This document shows positions 36,395 to 48,009 of a stretch of DNA of 64,000 nucleotides, piece by piece. The stretch comes from Carettochelys insculpta (Eukaryota > Chordata > Testudines > Carettochelyidae). The stretch is taken from assembly GCF_033958435.1 (NCBI RefSeq), contig NC_134138.1, positions 187,957,298-188,021,297 on the forward strand, in the 5' to 3' direction. How positions within the stretch are numbered: the stretch's first letter is position 1; every line of letters starts with the position of its first letter. Below the pieces are notes generated by a model. It searched no databases and was not told where the DNA came from. It was given only the letters and a program-made list of their open reading frames with translations. Both the position numbers and the translations under genes were made by a program.

Positions 36395-36782
36395 GGCTAT
36401 ATCTACACTACAACAATCCTTCAAAAGAAGCTCTTCTGGAAGATCTCTTCCAAAACAACTTAATTTGAAAGAGTGCATCCACACACAAAAAAGCGAATCG
36501 AAAGATAGAGCCCTTCTTTCGAAAGAGTGGAAAATCCGATGCAATGAGGGCTGCTCTTTCGAAAAACGGGCCCTCAGGGGATCTACATACACTTTTTTCC
36601 AAAAAAATCTTCTGGAAAAAAAGCACTTTTCCTCACCTGAGAGAGGAAGAGTACCACTGGAAAAAGGGCCACATGCTTTCAATTTCAGATTGAAAGAGTG
36701 CATTTTGTGTGCAGACACTCCATGGATTCTTTCGAAAAGGGCCCAGGCTTTTTTGAAAGAACTTACTAGTGTAGACACAGCC
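36395..36782. mobile_element. Palindromic Harbinger MITE
   Basis: The left end GGCTATATCTACACTACAAC and the right end ACTAGTGTAGACACAGCC are inverted termini. The arms share GAAAGAGTGCAT, TTCTTTCGAAA and GGGCCC-containing blocks. The flanking trinucleotides do not match. The similar frames on the two strands result from the symmetry. Confidence 0.75.
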
Positions 36783-36863
36783 AGAATGACCCCACCAGAA
36801 GGCAAAACAATTGCCTATTTACAGCTGAGAACTACTAAACACATGAAGAGTGCATTACTTACA

Positions 36864-37556
36864 AGCCGTGTCTACACGTGCACGCTACTTCGAAGTAGCG
36901 GCACTAACTTCGAAATAGCGCCCGTCACGGCTACACGTGTTGGGCGCTATTTCGATGTTAACATCGACGTTAAGCAGTGAGACGTCGAAGCCGCTAACCC
37001 CATGAGGGGATGGGAATAGCACCCTACTTCGACGTTCAACGTCGAAGTAGGGACCCTGTAGTCGTTGCGCGTCTCGCAACATCAAAATTGCGGGGTCCGC
37101 CATGGCGGCCATCAGCTGAGGGGTTGAGAGACGCTCTCTCACCAGCCCCTGCGGGGCTCTATGGTCACCGTGTGCAGCAGCCCTTAGCCCAGGGCTTCTG
37201 GCTGCTGCTGCTGCAGCTGGGGATCCATGCTGCATGCACAGGGTCTGCAACCAGTTGTCGGCTCTGTGGATCTTGTGTTGTTTAGTGCAAGTGTGTCTGG
37301 GAGGGGCCCTTTAAGGGAGCGGCTTGCTGTTGAGTCCGCCCTGTGACCCTGTCTACAGCTGTGCCTGGCACCCTTATTTCGATGTGTGCTACTGTGGTGT
37401 GTAGACGTTCCCTTGCAGCGCCTATTTCGATGTTGTGCTGCGCAACGTCGATGTTGAACGTCGACGTTGCCAGCCCTGGAGGACGTGTAGACGTTATTCA
37501 TGGCTCTACATCGAAATAAGCTATTTCGATGTAGCATTCACGTGTAGACGTAGCTT
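36864..37556. mobile_element. Non-autonomous Harbinger element, inverted relative to 10332
   Basis: Termini are AGCCGTGTCTACACGTGCAC and the inverse ACGTGTAGACGTAGCT. The interior GC-rich segment matches that of the 10332-11041 element in reverse complement, including the CAGCAGCAGCAGCC stretch and the block around GGGGCCCTTTAAGGGAGCGG. Confidence 0.85.
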
Positions 37557-37639
37557 CAGTGGGACTACTCATGTACTTCATGTTAAGTGCATGTGTGTTT
37601 GTATGTTCAGAGCCTTACACTGAAATGCACGCCACCTGT

Positions 37640-37918
37640 GTAGCCAAGGGCCTTTCAAAATAACCCCCTGATTTTGAAAGAAAGATTTTGGGAAGCAAGG
37701 GGCTTTCAAAATTGTGGGGGGAGCCTTTCGAAAGGCACCCAGCTACATGAGTGGCATGCATTTAGAAAGTGGCACTTTCAAAGCACTCGTGGCCACCATT
37801 ATGCTAATGAGGCACTGCATGTCCATGATAACACCTCATTGGCATCTGATGAAGTGTCTCCTTACCATGTGTCTCATTACCATGCCCCCTCCAAAAGGAG
37901 GGGGCTAGTGTGGCCACA
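37640..37918. mobile_element. Partial Harbinger MITE
   Basis: Sequence from GGGCCTTTCAAAATAACC to GGAGGGGGCTAGTGTGGCCACAGC corresponds to the centre and right arm of the subfamily at 20897-21336 (shared ATTATGCTAATGAGGC, TTACCATG, GGGGGCTAGTGT). The left arm is missing. Confidence 0.65.
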
Positions 37919-38100
37919 GCGATAGTGTTATATAAAAATCATTAGGACTACGATGTAATATCCATGGAATGTATAGGTATTTCTCAAAGTTACATGCCTA
38001 GGTTGATTTTCTTATAGTCTTACAGGAAACCAAGAAGCAGTTGTCCCCCAAAGGGGTTGCTTAGTAAATGGAATTGTTGAAATCCTTTCTATTTATAACA

Positions 38101-38145
38101 GAAAGAAAGAGAGAAAGAAGAAAGAACGAAAGAAAGAAAGAAAAT
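38101..38145. repeat. GAAA-rich simple repeat
   Basis: Imperfect GAAA/AAAG units. A separate (TTTA)n run of about five units lies at 38325-38348. Confidence 0.9.
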
Positions 38146-38349
38146 ATTGATTTAATTGGGGTTGTGAGAGGGGAGGGAAATGTGTCCTTTTACATCTCTC
38201 ACTCACAGAGCCCAGAAAAATGGATAGGATAAGGGAAATACTGATACAATGTGAAGTAGAAGTGCTGGTGGATGCTGTTAAATAGGCCATAGACAAAACA
38301 AACAGAATAAACTGGAGTGTTTGCATTTTATTTATTTATTTATTTATTG

Positions 38350-40800
38350 TTACTTAGCTGCTGTAAATAGTTTGTCTTTCAGGGATAATAAAAGATGTTT
38401 TGTGTAAGTTGCATGTGTTTGTGTTAGTTTTACCCTTGAACATCTGGTGGCTCTGATAAAGGGTAAGAGTTAATGAAATCACACACTAAGTGATGTGAAT
38501 GAGGTGCTTCTTTGTTCTGAAATTGCAGGACAGAATAAAGTCCACCTTTTCCCAAATATTAAATTAGCCAATGAATGGAACAGGTGAGGAGCAATCAAGA
38601 AACAATTTATAGAATGGAAGATGAAAGTCTGTTAGATCATTAGGGAAGTATTGTACAACAATGTTAGCTTCCTAGTATGCTTAGAAATCACTGTCATATA
38701 AGAAATAAGGCAAGAAAGTTCATTTTGACAGGATGTTCTCTTGCCTTCCAGGAAGCAACATAGCAGCAGCCTTTTTCAGCTGCAGAAAGCCAGTAGCTCT
38801 TACTCTTGCCAAAAAGAAGTCATTTACAATTTAAAAAAGCCTCCATCGATCAAGTGACTATTTTTCAGGATATATTAATGTCAGTTTTCACAACCCCTTT
38901 TCTTCATTCAGCAGCTCGTGTTTAAGAGAAGAATGTCTACATGGTCTTTTTGATTGACAAATTAAGGTTTAAAACTCTTTTGGGTGAGTTGATGCCTAGT
39001 AATAAAATAGATTGTGTCTGGTCCTCTTCTCATTCAAAACCAGCCAGGTTTACACTGGTATCCCTATTTGCACACAGGTAAGTAGAGGAGAAAAAGGCTG
39101 ATCATTTGTAAGCCATACAGTAAAAGATTATGCTTTGCTGATATTAAGAGGCAAAGACAAAAAATCTGTTGTGTGTTGAAATTGCTGGCAGATGGCAGTG
39201 TTGGAAGTCATTGGCTTAGCTGTCTGAAGCCATAGGATGGAGCAGATAGGGAGCTGCCTTCACAGTTAACCTGAACCACAGTTCTGTTTACAAAACTCTA
39301 ACCCTAAGGTGCCAATGTGTTGGTCCTACATGGGTTTTAAAAATCTTCAGTTGATTTATTTCCAAGTCTTACTATTTATTTTAACTCATCTGACTTTGAA
39401 GACTAGATGCATTCAAGTTTACTGCCCTTGAAGTCATATAACATATGTAATCTTATGCCAGAAACAAAGTAAAGCCTGTTACAATTCCCCCTCTGCCTCC
39501 CTAATCTTGTTGGCCTTTTGGTTTAGATCAAGTCCTGATACGGCCTATTGAGTGACTGTACTATCCATTTACAAGGGAATGAACAGGTCAGTCAAAGTTG
39601 TCTTTTCCATCTCTAATGGCAGTGATTAATGCAATATATGTGTGGATCTGAGTCTACTGCAGACAAAAACTGACATTAGAAATTAGCAATTACCTACACT
39701 AAAGAAAGGAGCAAAACTAAATTCAGCTCCCTTCTCTACTGTTCATTAAACCCTAAATCATCCATTTCGACAGAAAAACTTGTGGACAAGGAAAATGAAT
39801 TTTCAAAAGTAAGTGTGGTTTGCCTTAGCTGCTTGTCTGCTGTAACATTCTTCAATTAGGTTGGGCTGGTGGAATCACTAACTGCTGGAACAGGGCTTGC
39901 AATGCCCTTTTAGCCAGAGATCTTCAGGAAGCTTTGGCACAAACCTAAATTCTTTCCCAAGGACTACTGTATAAATATATATTTTAAAAATATGGGAAAA
40001 GCAGATAAAGTGAAATTAGTAACACATTACGCAGTTAAACTCAACTCACACTTTTGACTGATGCAAATGATTAACTATTAAGCTTAAGATTTTATAGATT
40101 TTTAAATTTGAATTTCCATGTGGTAAGTGCTATTTATGTCAGTCTCTCTAAATATAGCCTCTGAATTCTCAACGAAATCCCTTCAAAGATCTCTGAGCTT
40201 TGTAAAAGTTTAATTAATGATAAACTTCCATGAGAAATGAATTCATGTCTGTAAATGAAATTAGATTACAGAATTATAGCCTACAAAATTAATTTTCAGC
40301 CAGTGTCTTAAAGTTCTGTCTGACTGCGGTGTTAATACTTTTCGGTCAAATCCAAGGCATCCTGCATGAATTTATTCCAGTTCGGATAGTTATGGTAATT
40401 TCCATAATAAATAACAAAGCCATTATTAATCAAAAACATTTAATGCCCTGGGAATAATTTAAAAACTGCCCACCAAACTAACTTACTAAATAATTTAGCC
40501 AGATCCCATTATGCAAACTGTTGCAAACCTTGGAAACTTTCCATACATGAGCAGTCCTAATCAGCTTAATGAGATAATTAATATCTTGTGTGAAATAGTA
40601 TTCATGTGTTTGCAGCATCAGGTTCTTACTGTGAAAAATTGTATAAAATTCATGCAGGCAAGAAAGGTTCTGACTAACATTCAAAAGAACCCCCTGGGTG
40701 CCTCACGTGGATGCTCAAGCTGGGACAAATATGGCCTGATTTTTCAAAATACCGAGAGTGACAGACATTGCAACACTACTCAGTCTCTTTGAGGACCATT
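38350..40800. other. Unique AT-rich stretch, possible conserved non-coding DNA
   Basis: No mobile element recognised over about 2.4 kb, unusual for this window. It contains homeodomain-type motifs such as TTAATTAATGA (40209) and clustered TAAT/ATTA cores between 40020 and 40300. No coding sequence was seen. Conservation cannot be judged without other genomes. Confidence 0.3.
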
Positions 40801-41221
40801 GTACACTGGAACTTCCATAATCCAGGTGGTCCCTAATCTGAGAACACCTCTGATTCAGAGCCTGGCATGGGGAGGAGAAGGTGACTCTATGTACTGCTGT
40901 TCTCCTCAGCTGGAGGAACAGCAGCACAGTGAAGAGCTTCTCTGGAGCCTTTTCCCCTGCCATTCCCACCATAGCAGGGGGCCATATCTGGAAGCAGTAG
41001 GGGGTGCAGAGCCACATGTACCCCTGGGAGTGGGGCACCAGCTAAGCACTCTACTCCCATCACTGACATACTCAGACCCCCACATCCCCATTCCCCTCAC
41101 AAATCACCCCTCCCTCCAGACCCTGCACCGCCACCCTCAGCATGGACACCCACGGTCTGGAAAATTCCATAATCCAGCATGACCTCTTTCCCGAGGTTGC
41201 TGGATTAAAGAGGCTAAAGTG
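40801..41221. mobile_element. pogo-like non-autonomous element
   Basis: The left end TACACTGGAACTTCCATAATCC and the inverse of the right end (TACACTTTAGCCTCTTTAAT) are terminal repeats beginning at TA. Sub-terminal copies of TTCCATAATCCAG occur at both sides (about 40812 and 41164). The GC-richer core has no gene. Confidence 0.6.
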
Positions 41222-42636
41222 TATTATATTTATTTGCAGTTTAACTCCTACAGGAGGTAAAAATGTGTTGGGAGGGGGGTTTAAAGTGGGTCCCTGAGCC
41301 TAAACAATTCAAGAAAGGTGCTACCTCTGGTGTTGTTTGTATACACTGGCTGACGCTGGGTTTTCCAGATGCTTGGAGACAAAGAAAGGACTTTTGGTAA
41401 AAAAGGTTGTGCTTGAACTGGCCGGTGCCTTCATTTTGAGTCACCAAATGGACATGTCAAGGCCTTAACCTTTGTTGAAGAGTGGGAAGAGATGTTGGCC
41501 TATCAGACTCGCCATGTGGAAGATGGGTGATTTCTCATATTTTAAAGTGGGTCTCAATCTGTTTATTTTTATATATATTTCTTTTTTTCTATAGTACCCC
41601 ATGAACCGAGTGCTTGCTTGAAGGGGCTCTGTGCAGTCTCTGGTAAAAGCACTGTCATTGTCCTCTGAGACATAGCAAGGCACAAGGCTTGTCCTTTAAG
41701 TGAACTGACTTGCTTGGGATATCACAGTGGATGGCAGGAGACTGGATTAGGCAACCTAAAAACTGCCATATAGAAGGGAGTGGGACAACGATTACTTTCC
41801 AGGGACTGGTGAGGGCTGGAAACATAAGACCGAACTGGCCCCTCCTGCAGTGAATCATGGAAGGAGAATACAGATACATTTACCCTGAAATTTTGTCAGA
41901 ATTTCTTAAGCACTCACTGACTTCAGTTGGAGTTATAGGTCCTCAGTACCTCTGAGTATCTGGATTTTAATTATCTCTAGGTAGAGCACCCAAAACCTGA
42001 CGCTCACAAGCTCATATAGAAACTCAGTGGGATACCCAGCTGACAGGTCCATGTCCAAAAGCAATAAAATTACACACTAAAAAATGCAAAATACTGTAGA
42101 GCAATGTGGGGGAAAGTTACTGAGATCCAGATGCACAGTACAGGGGCCGGTCTAGTGATTCAGAATAGGGAAGCTATGCAAAGCACAAAATCATTGAAAA
42201 TTGGATTCTCTATCCAGGTAGTAGACACAATAAAGAAATAGCACCAGTGCACCTTTAAATCCATCAAACTATCTGGTGTTATAAATCCCTTGTGAATCTA
42301 GCCTTCTGCCTGTTACAGATCTACTACAAGAAGCTGCTTAGTGCTGGCAACATCTGTTGACTTGGCTTTAGGTGATCACAGCACTTTGCAAGAGGCAATC
42401 ATCACCTTGCAGGAGTGAGATACTGATCTTAGCTCACAGGAGGTGATCGGTACTGCTCAGCATACTGCATGTGCATGCCTTGCAATTCCTGTTTAATTCC
42501 TTGGATATTCTTCCTTGAAGGACATATGTTCATTTTTAAGTTTCAAAATGTAAAATAAAATTAAACTCTCAAGCATCGAACTGCGGGGATAAGAGGCACA
42601 GTGACGTGAACATTACTGGCTGAAGATGATCTTTTG

Positions 42637-42707
42637 CACTGCTTTTTTTGTGCCGGTATTTGCAGGCGTATGGGCACCTCAGCAGCTACAGCCCCAAAAA
42701 AGCACTG
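42637..42707. mobile_element. 71-bp hAT MITE
   Basis: CACTGCTTTTTTTGTGCCGG on the left and CCCCAAAAAAGCACTG on the right belong to the same family as 15314-15445. The flanks ATCTTTTG and GTCTTTTA match at 6 of 8 positions. Confidence 0.7.
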
Positions 42708-43308
42708 GTCTTTTAGTATCTAACTATTAAACAAAACCTAAATAAATACATACCACAAAACACCAAGACTAACCCCCTTCCAAATGGTCATTAATTGACT
42801 TCTGTAATATTCTGGCAAGTGACAGTACATGAAATACATTGCATGAACTATCATTCAGTAAATACTTACTACTGGCAACTTCTCCATACTCTCTTTTTGG
42901 GTCAGTTCTAGTAGGATGAATAGACAGTACAATTTCCAAAGGCCGGCACTTTGCTGCTGTTCTGAAGCATTCCAAGGATAGCAAGCACCCAGCCGCTTCA
43001 TCATTATAGGATTTCAAAAAGTGGCCATTTATTTGGAAATAGGTTTTTGAAGTAACTTTGCCAGGACATATGTGGGATAAAATGCCTGAGTCTTAGGCAG
43101 GTTTTTCTGTTACCTCCTCTAGTGCAGTGAAGGTTATGAGAAGACAGAAGATATAGACAAGAACACGGGCATCTGAAAACGTAGTGTTACCAGATTTGGC
43201 TGTTATTTTGGGGTATGATCATTTATTTTGGGTTACGGGGGGAGGGAGGTGCATAATTCTATCAGTGTCCTGCTTGTGTTACTAGTTTCATAAGATCAAA
43301 ACAAAAAA

Positions 43309-43570
43309 GCAGTCCAGTAGCTCTTTAAAGACTAAGAGATTAATTTATTAGGTGATGAGCTTTCGTGGGACAGACCCACTTCTTCAGATCATAGCCACTA
43401 TGAACAGACTATGGCTATGATCTGAAGAAGATCTGAACAGAACAGACTATGGCTATGATCTGAAGAAGTGGATCTGGCCCACAAAAGCTCATCACCTAAT
43501 AAATTGTTCTGTTAGTCTTTAAAGTGCTACTGGACTGCTTTTTTGTTTTGATAATATATAGACTAGCACA
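43309..43570. mobile_element. Two PLE tails in inverted (head-to-head) arrangement
   Basis: The left arm (43309-43400) is the minus-strand tail and the right arm (43440-43570) the plus-strand tail. Both contain CTGAAGAAGTGG, the GCTCATCACCTAATAAA block, AGTCTTTAAAG and the AAACAAAAAAGCAGTCCAGT end. Between them GAACAGACTATGGCTATGAT is tandemly duplicated (about 43413 and 43442). The end TTTGTTTTGATAATATATAG and the words after it continue the tail. Confidence 0.8.
43345..43392 (-). ncRNA. Hammerhead-ribozyme-like core in PLE tail
   Basis: Minus strand: CTGAAGA (43387-43381), stem II GTGGG/CCCAC with loop TCTGT, GAAA (43364-43361), then AG...CT as a minimal stem III. The plus-strand partner at 43460 has AAAA for GAAA and is degenerate. 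Confidence 0.45.
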
Positions 43571-45012
43571 GCTATCTCTCTATTACTAGTTTCATAAGGT
43601 GCTTTACTTCTCCCTTCTGCCAGTTCCCTCCCAATGGAGCTATTCTGCCTGACACAGGGTCTACAGATTAAGTTCTTCCCATCCTGGACTCATGTGAACA
43701 CACACACACATACACACACACTGCTAGAAATCATCTGAGAGGACCGGTTAATTAGCATTTACAAGCTGCCACTCTCATGTGCCACCCTGGTTCAGCACCC
43801 CCTCTGCAAGCTCCACCTTCACAGCACAACCATTCTACTAATAACCCACTTGATGGGCAAACCCCAGGGGATTTCTGGGCACAACAGGGATCTTTTAATT
43901 TAGGTACAAAGAGCATTGTTGCAAAGTGAAGGGGGGGGAGCCAAAATAATCCCACTGAGGAACAGTGAGTTAGAGAGAAAGGCAAAGAGAGACAAGCAAC
44001 CAGCTTAACAATGAACGTTACTTACTTCTGGCTAGTGAGTATATAATTAAGAGTAACAATATTAAATCTAAATTGAAATGGATTACAGACGTTAGAGCTA
44101 GCAAACCATACAAATGATTACATAGGGCAGGGTAAGGAGGCTATGCCTAGAGAGAGAGAGAGAGAGAGATCTCACCACTCTGTGGAGCTTACACTGATCG
44201 GGGTTCCCAAGTGGTGATGATAGCTGGGGGTCCAGAGGGCAGGAGGCAATCAGAGCCCCCACCACAAGCAGGCAGGAGATGATGAAGTCTCAATGGAACT
44301 GATGAAGAGTTTACATCAAGGCATCAGAACTGTTTCTTGAGCTAGGGTAGCTGTTCTTTGTAGGGACAGGGCAATGGTTCAAGAAGAACACTGCATTTGA
44401 TCATAGGTAAACAGAGGTGAAACAACAGAGACTGATCATGCCTGCTTATGGGTGCTGGTTCTTGAAGGTACTCAGAATGCAATGAGGCAGTTTCATGGTT
44501 TTGGATATTGATAGGATCCATTACTAGAATTGGTCTGATAATGACTAATTTGAGTCTGAGCTGGCCTGGGTTCATTAACATCTGGAGCAGAGATTTCTCA
44601 TCAGACAGTGCTTCTCTGCTTTCGGTATCGCATAGTTCAGTGCAGTTCCTGCTTTGGAAAGGCTGTTCTCCATTCAGTATGCTACTGGTGATGTCTTTTC
44701 TGTTCTAGCTTCAATGCAGATGAGGCCAGGGGTGTTTCCTTAATCCAGTCACCCTTGCTGGAGGGATTTAAGTGTGTCTACCCCTGCCAGTTTCAGTGCT
44801 TTGTCTTTTGGTTTCAACAGAAGCCCCAGATGCAGTTGGGCATTGTCTTTTATGAGTACCTCTCCCTGGATCCCCAAGAGCAAAGGGCAGACAGGTGGCC
44901 ATATTCTGGTTCTCCAAAAACACAGAGCTGGTAGGTAACAATAATGCAGTCTGTATGCAGCCTGAAAAAAGAAGAAGAAGAAATAAATTATTTGTTCACA
45001 TGGGTAAGAAAG
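43571..45012. other. Unique stretch with microsatellites
   Basis: Contains a (CA)n run at about 43698-43722 and an (AG)n run at about 44151-44169. No gene or element was recognised otherwise. Confidence 0.5.
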
Positions 45013-45268
45013 GGCAGGTCTACACAAAAGGGGAAGGTCAAATTAAGGTAGCTGGGGTCAGGATACCCTAATTCAGGCTTTCATGTGGTCTCTGCTGTGG
45101 AAGGTTGATGGGAACATTCCTTACTCCTAACAAGGGGCAGAAATACTTGTGCCAACAGGGGTACCCTGTGAGTTCAATTTAACATGTCCCTACCATGTGC
45201 ACTAAATTGAACTCCAGAAGATCGACTGTGGCAGCATTGATCTTCCCAGAGCGAAGACATACCCAAAC
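45013..45268. mobile_element. Possible MITE of another Harbinger-like family
   Basis: The left end GCAGGTCTACACAAAAGGGG and the inverse of the right end (GGGTATGTCTTCGCTCTGGG) are weak termini. Repeated TTCAATTTA/AAATTGAAC blocks lie in the right part. No clear target duplication. Confidence 0.4.
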
Positions 45269-45411
45269 GCAGTGAAATATGGACGAATAGTAAAGATACG
45301 CAGTAGTCAGAGAAAGGACTCCCTTCTATACAGTCAGATTAATTCAATGAGGCCCATATTTTCCAAAAGTGGCCCCTAATTTTAGGTCCTTCCATTTCTG
45401 TATGCCCAGAA

Positions 45412-45562
45412 AATGACTGTGTATGGGCCAGGGAGAATACTATGCAGTCATTCAGTAGGTATGGTAAATGGGTGTCACTTACTCACCACGGTCATGTAAA
45501 AGCAATTGTTAAAAGAAAAAAGCTATTGGAGGGTATAAAACAGAGCTGCATCCTGCCACACC
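45412..45562 (+). repeat. Inverted duplication, left copy
   Basis: About 150 bp containing GGTATGGTAAATGGGTGTCA and CAGAGCTGCATCCTGCCACA is repeated in reverse complement at 46421-46577, with few differences and one small indel. The similar frames at 45442 (+) and 46266 (-) arise from this and are not genes. Confidence 0.85.
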
Positions 45563-46420
45563 CAGTTGTGTGCCCAGTTGCCCAGGCCCTGAATTTCAGA
45601 GGATCCCTGCTCCTCATTTGCAATTGCAGGTATTCAGCACATTCTGAAAATCAAAGCCAAGTTGCTCACAATGAGCAACTAAAAAACAAATCAACCGTCA
45701 GGTTTGAAAATGTGGGCCTGAGTGGATGCAGAAGAGAGCCTGAGCTACACACGAGTATGGTGGTGTTATACCCATGCCTATCACATAAAAAGAAAGTTTG
45801 TGATAACACATAGTAATTCCCAGAGGGAAATAGACAAGAGTGCTATAAATGATGGCAAAGGGCCTCTGTCATCTGTGCCGTAAACTGGCCTTAGTGTGTC
45901 TTATTACAGTATTTGTTATGCACTGACAGCATGCAAATAAGGGCCAAGCGATGATGTTATACCAGTGGCTGCCTTATGTCAAATAGGGAGTTTCACACAG
46001 CAGCAGGAGTCCCTGGAGAATTTTGGATGAAAAGGAAGGACTTCGGCAGGGGCTGGCTTCCAGCTGTTTCCTCAGCGTGGATGGAGTGGAGTCACATTCT
46101 GGAATGGGAGGGTCACCCTCTCTTAAAGTACAACAGCTGGGTAGGCCAAAAACATGAAGGCCTATGAGCCTTCAAATTCTACTTCTCCTGCTCACATTTG
46201 GTCACCAGCTACTTAGCTAGTGTAAATTGTCATAGCCACAGGGGCTTCAACAAAGCTCCAGCAATTTATAGCAGATGAGGCTTTGCCCCCTGAAAACCCA
46301 CATCTCTCATCCCCAACGTCTGTGCACAGACAGCTGCTAGCACCAGTCTGACCCTATGCAACTGAAGAATGAATAGATGAATGTAAGAAATTAGATGATT
46401 GGATGAGTGTAAGAAATTAA

Positions 46421-46577
46421 GGTGTGGGAGGATGCAGCTCTGTTTTATGCCTTCCAATAGCATTTTTCTTTCTACAATTGCTTTTACATGACTGTGGTGA
46501 GTAAGTGACACCCATTTACCATACCCACTGAATGCTGAATCAGTGTGTGGTATTATCCCTGGCCTACATACAGTCAT
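46421..46577 (-). repeat. Inverted duplication, right copy
   Basis: Reverse complement partner of 45412-45562. The pair could be long terminal inverted repeats of an element of about 1.17 kb, or a local duplication. Nothing coding lies between them. Confidence 0.85.
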
Positions 46578-46817
46578 CTTCTGACCAATTTACATCTATT
46601 TTGCACTTTACCCCTTCTTCTATGACACTGCTGAGTTTGGCCTTCTAAGTTGCTCCAAGCTAGAGCAAAAGTTTTGTAGACTAAATAAGCTGTCTTCCAG
46701 CTGCAGTCCCTATGGGAACTCCTGAAGATTTACATGAGCAAGTACAATAAACAGAAAGAAACAAAGCCAGAGCTACAATTAAAAAGTCAATGAGAGGGAT
46801 TGGCTCTTAGGCCTTAA

Positions 46818-46908
46818 TTCTGCAAAGATTTACGCACATGCTTAACTCAAATCAAAGGGTCCACCCACCTGTTTAAAATTATGCACATGCATAAATCTTT
46901 GCACACAT
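46818..46908. repeat. Small foldback repeat
   Basis: GCAAAGATTTACGCACATGC and the inverse ATGCACATGCATAAATCTTTGC form a hairpin-like element of about 90 bp of a type common in birds and turtles. Confidence 0.6.
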
Positions 46909-47117
46909 AGACGCTAGTCTGTCAGAGTGTATTTACGGAAAGCAAATAATGAAAGCTGTAAACAAGAATATTTGTACTGAAAACGATTTTTTTTAAGTTA
47001 CTCAAGGCCAAATGGAGAAGGGAGACAATGAGGAGTGCCCTAAAAATCTAGCCAACACAGTTCGAATTTTGTATACTTGAATACCCACAGTGAACTGGTT
47101 GTTAACAGTATGTAGAG

Positions 47118-47516
47118 CAGTGGTTCTTGACCTTTCCAGATAATTGTGCCCCTTTCAGGAGGCTGATTGTCTAATTTGTCTCATAACCCCAAGTTTCACC
47201 TCACTTAAAAACTACTTCCTTACAGAATCAAACATAAAAATACAGTGCCACAGCACACTATTACTGAAAAATTGCTTAATTACTCATGTTTACCATCTCA
47301 TTATTAAATAAGGAAATTGAAATATAAATATTGTGTTTCCATTTTAGTGTATGGGATGTAGAACTGTATAAACAAGTCCATGGCTGCATGAAATTTTTAG
47401 TTTGTACTGACTTCGCTAGTGTTTTTTATGGAGCCTGATGTAAAACTGGGTAAAAATCTAAATGAGCTTATGTAACCCCCCAGAAGTTCCCTCTGTGCCC
47501 CCAAGGTAGAGAACAG
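47118..47516. mobile_element. hAT-type non-autonomous element
   Basis: Begins CAGTGGTTCTTGACCTTTCC and continues with CCCCAAGTTTCACCTCACTT. Its right part CCCCCAAGGTAGAGAACAG is a decayed inverse of the left end. This is the layout of a widespread sauropsid hAT MITE. Confidence 0.7.
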
Positions 47517-47648
47517 AAAATAGTTGAATAAATTACTTGAGTGATCATTTCAATAACTTGAGAAAATCATGGACAATGGACAACCAGGGCCAAAGGCTCC
47601 TCTAATTTTGAATCGCTCCATTTCTGTGTGGCCACTATGGGACACATA

Positions 47649-47920
47649 GGCTGTGTCTACACAAGTGCCTATCCCTTCTGGAAGGGGCATGCTAATGGGC
47701 TGAGCAGAAGATGCAAATGAGGCACAGCTTAAAATATCTCATGCCTCATTAGCATACTCCTGCAAGATCTTGCTTCTGGAAGATCCCCTTCCAGAAGCAA
47801 AACTGCCATGTAGCTGGGGCTCCTTCGGACGGAAACGCAGGAGTTCTTCCAAAGGAGATACCCCTTCTGGAGGACCCATGTGCCTATATTGCCTGCCTGA
47901 AGCCCCCTTAACAGGACTAG
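47649..47920. mobile_element. Half Harbinger MITE
   Basis: The left arm GGCTGTGTCTACACAAGTGC with ATGCAAATGAGGCA, CATGCCTCATTAGCA and CTTCTGGAAGATCCCCTTCC blocks is present. The right arm is missing. Confidence 0.65.
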
Positions 47921-48009
47921 GCTACTTATGGTCTGCTGTCTGCCCAGAGTCAGGCAGCACCTAGATTTTGGAAAGGTGTTGTGGCCCACTTCAGCTCCAG
48001 GGGGGTATA

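Noticed and set aside
36393..36980. 195-codon frame on the plus strand
   Set aside because: It spans one MITE, a gap and the start of a second MITE, so it is not a gene.
45442..45813. Similar peptides at 45442-45813 (+) and 46266-46577 (-) suggested a gene pair
   Set aside because: The similarity is explained by the inverted DNA duplication and stops where it stops.
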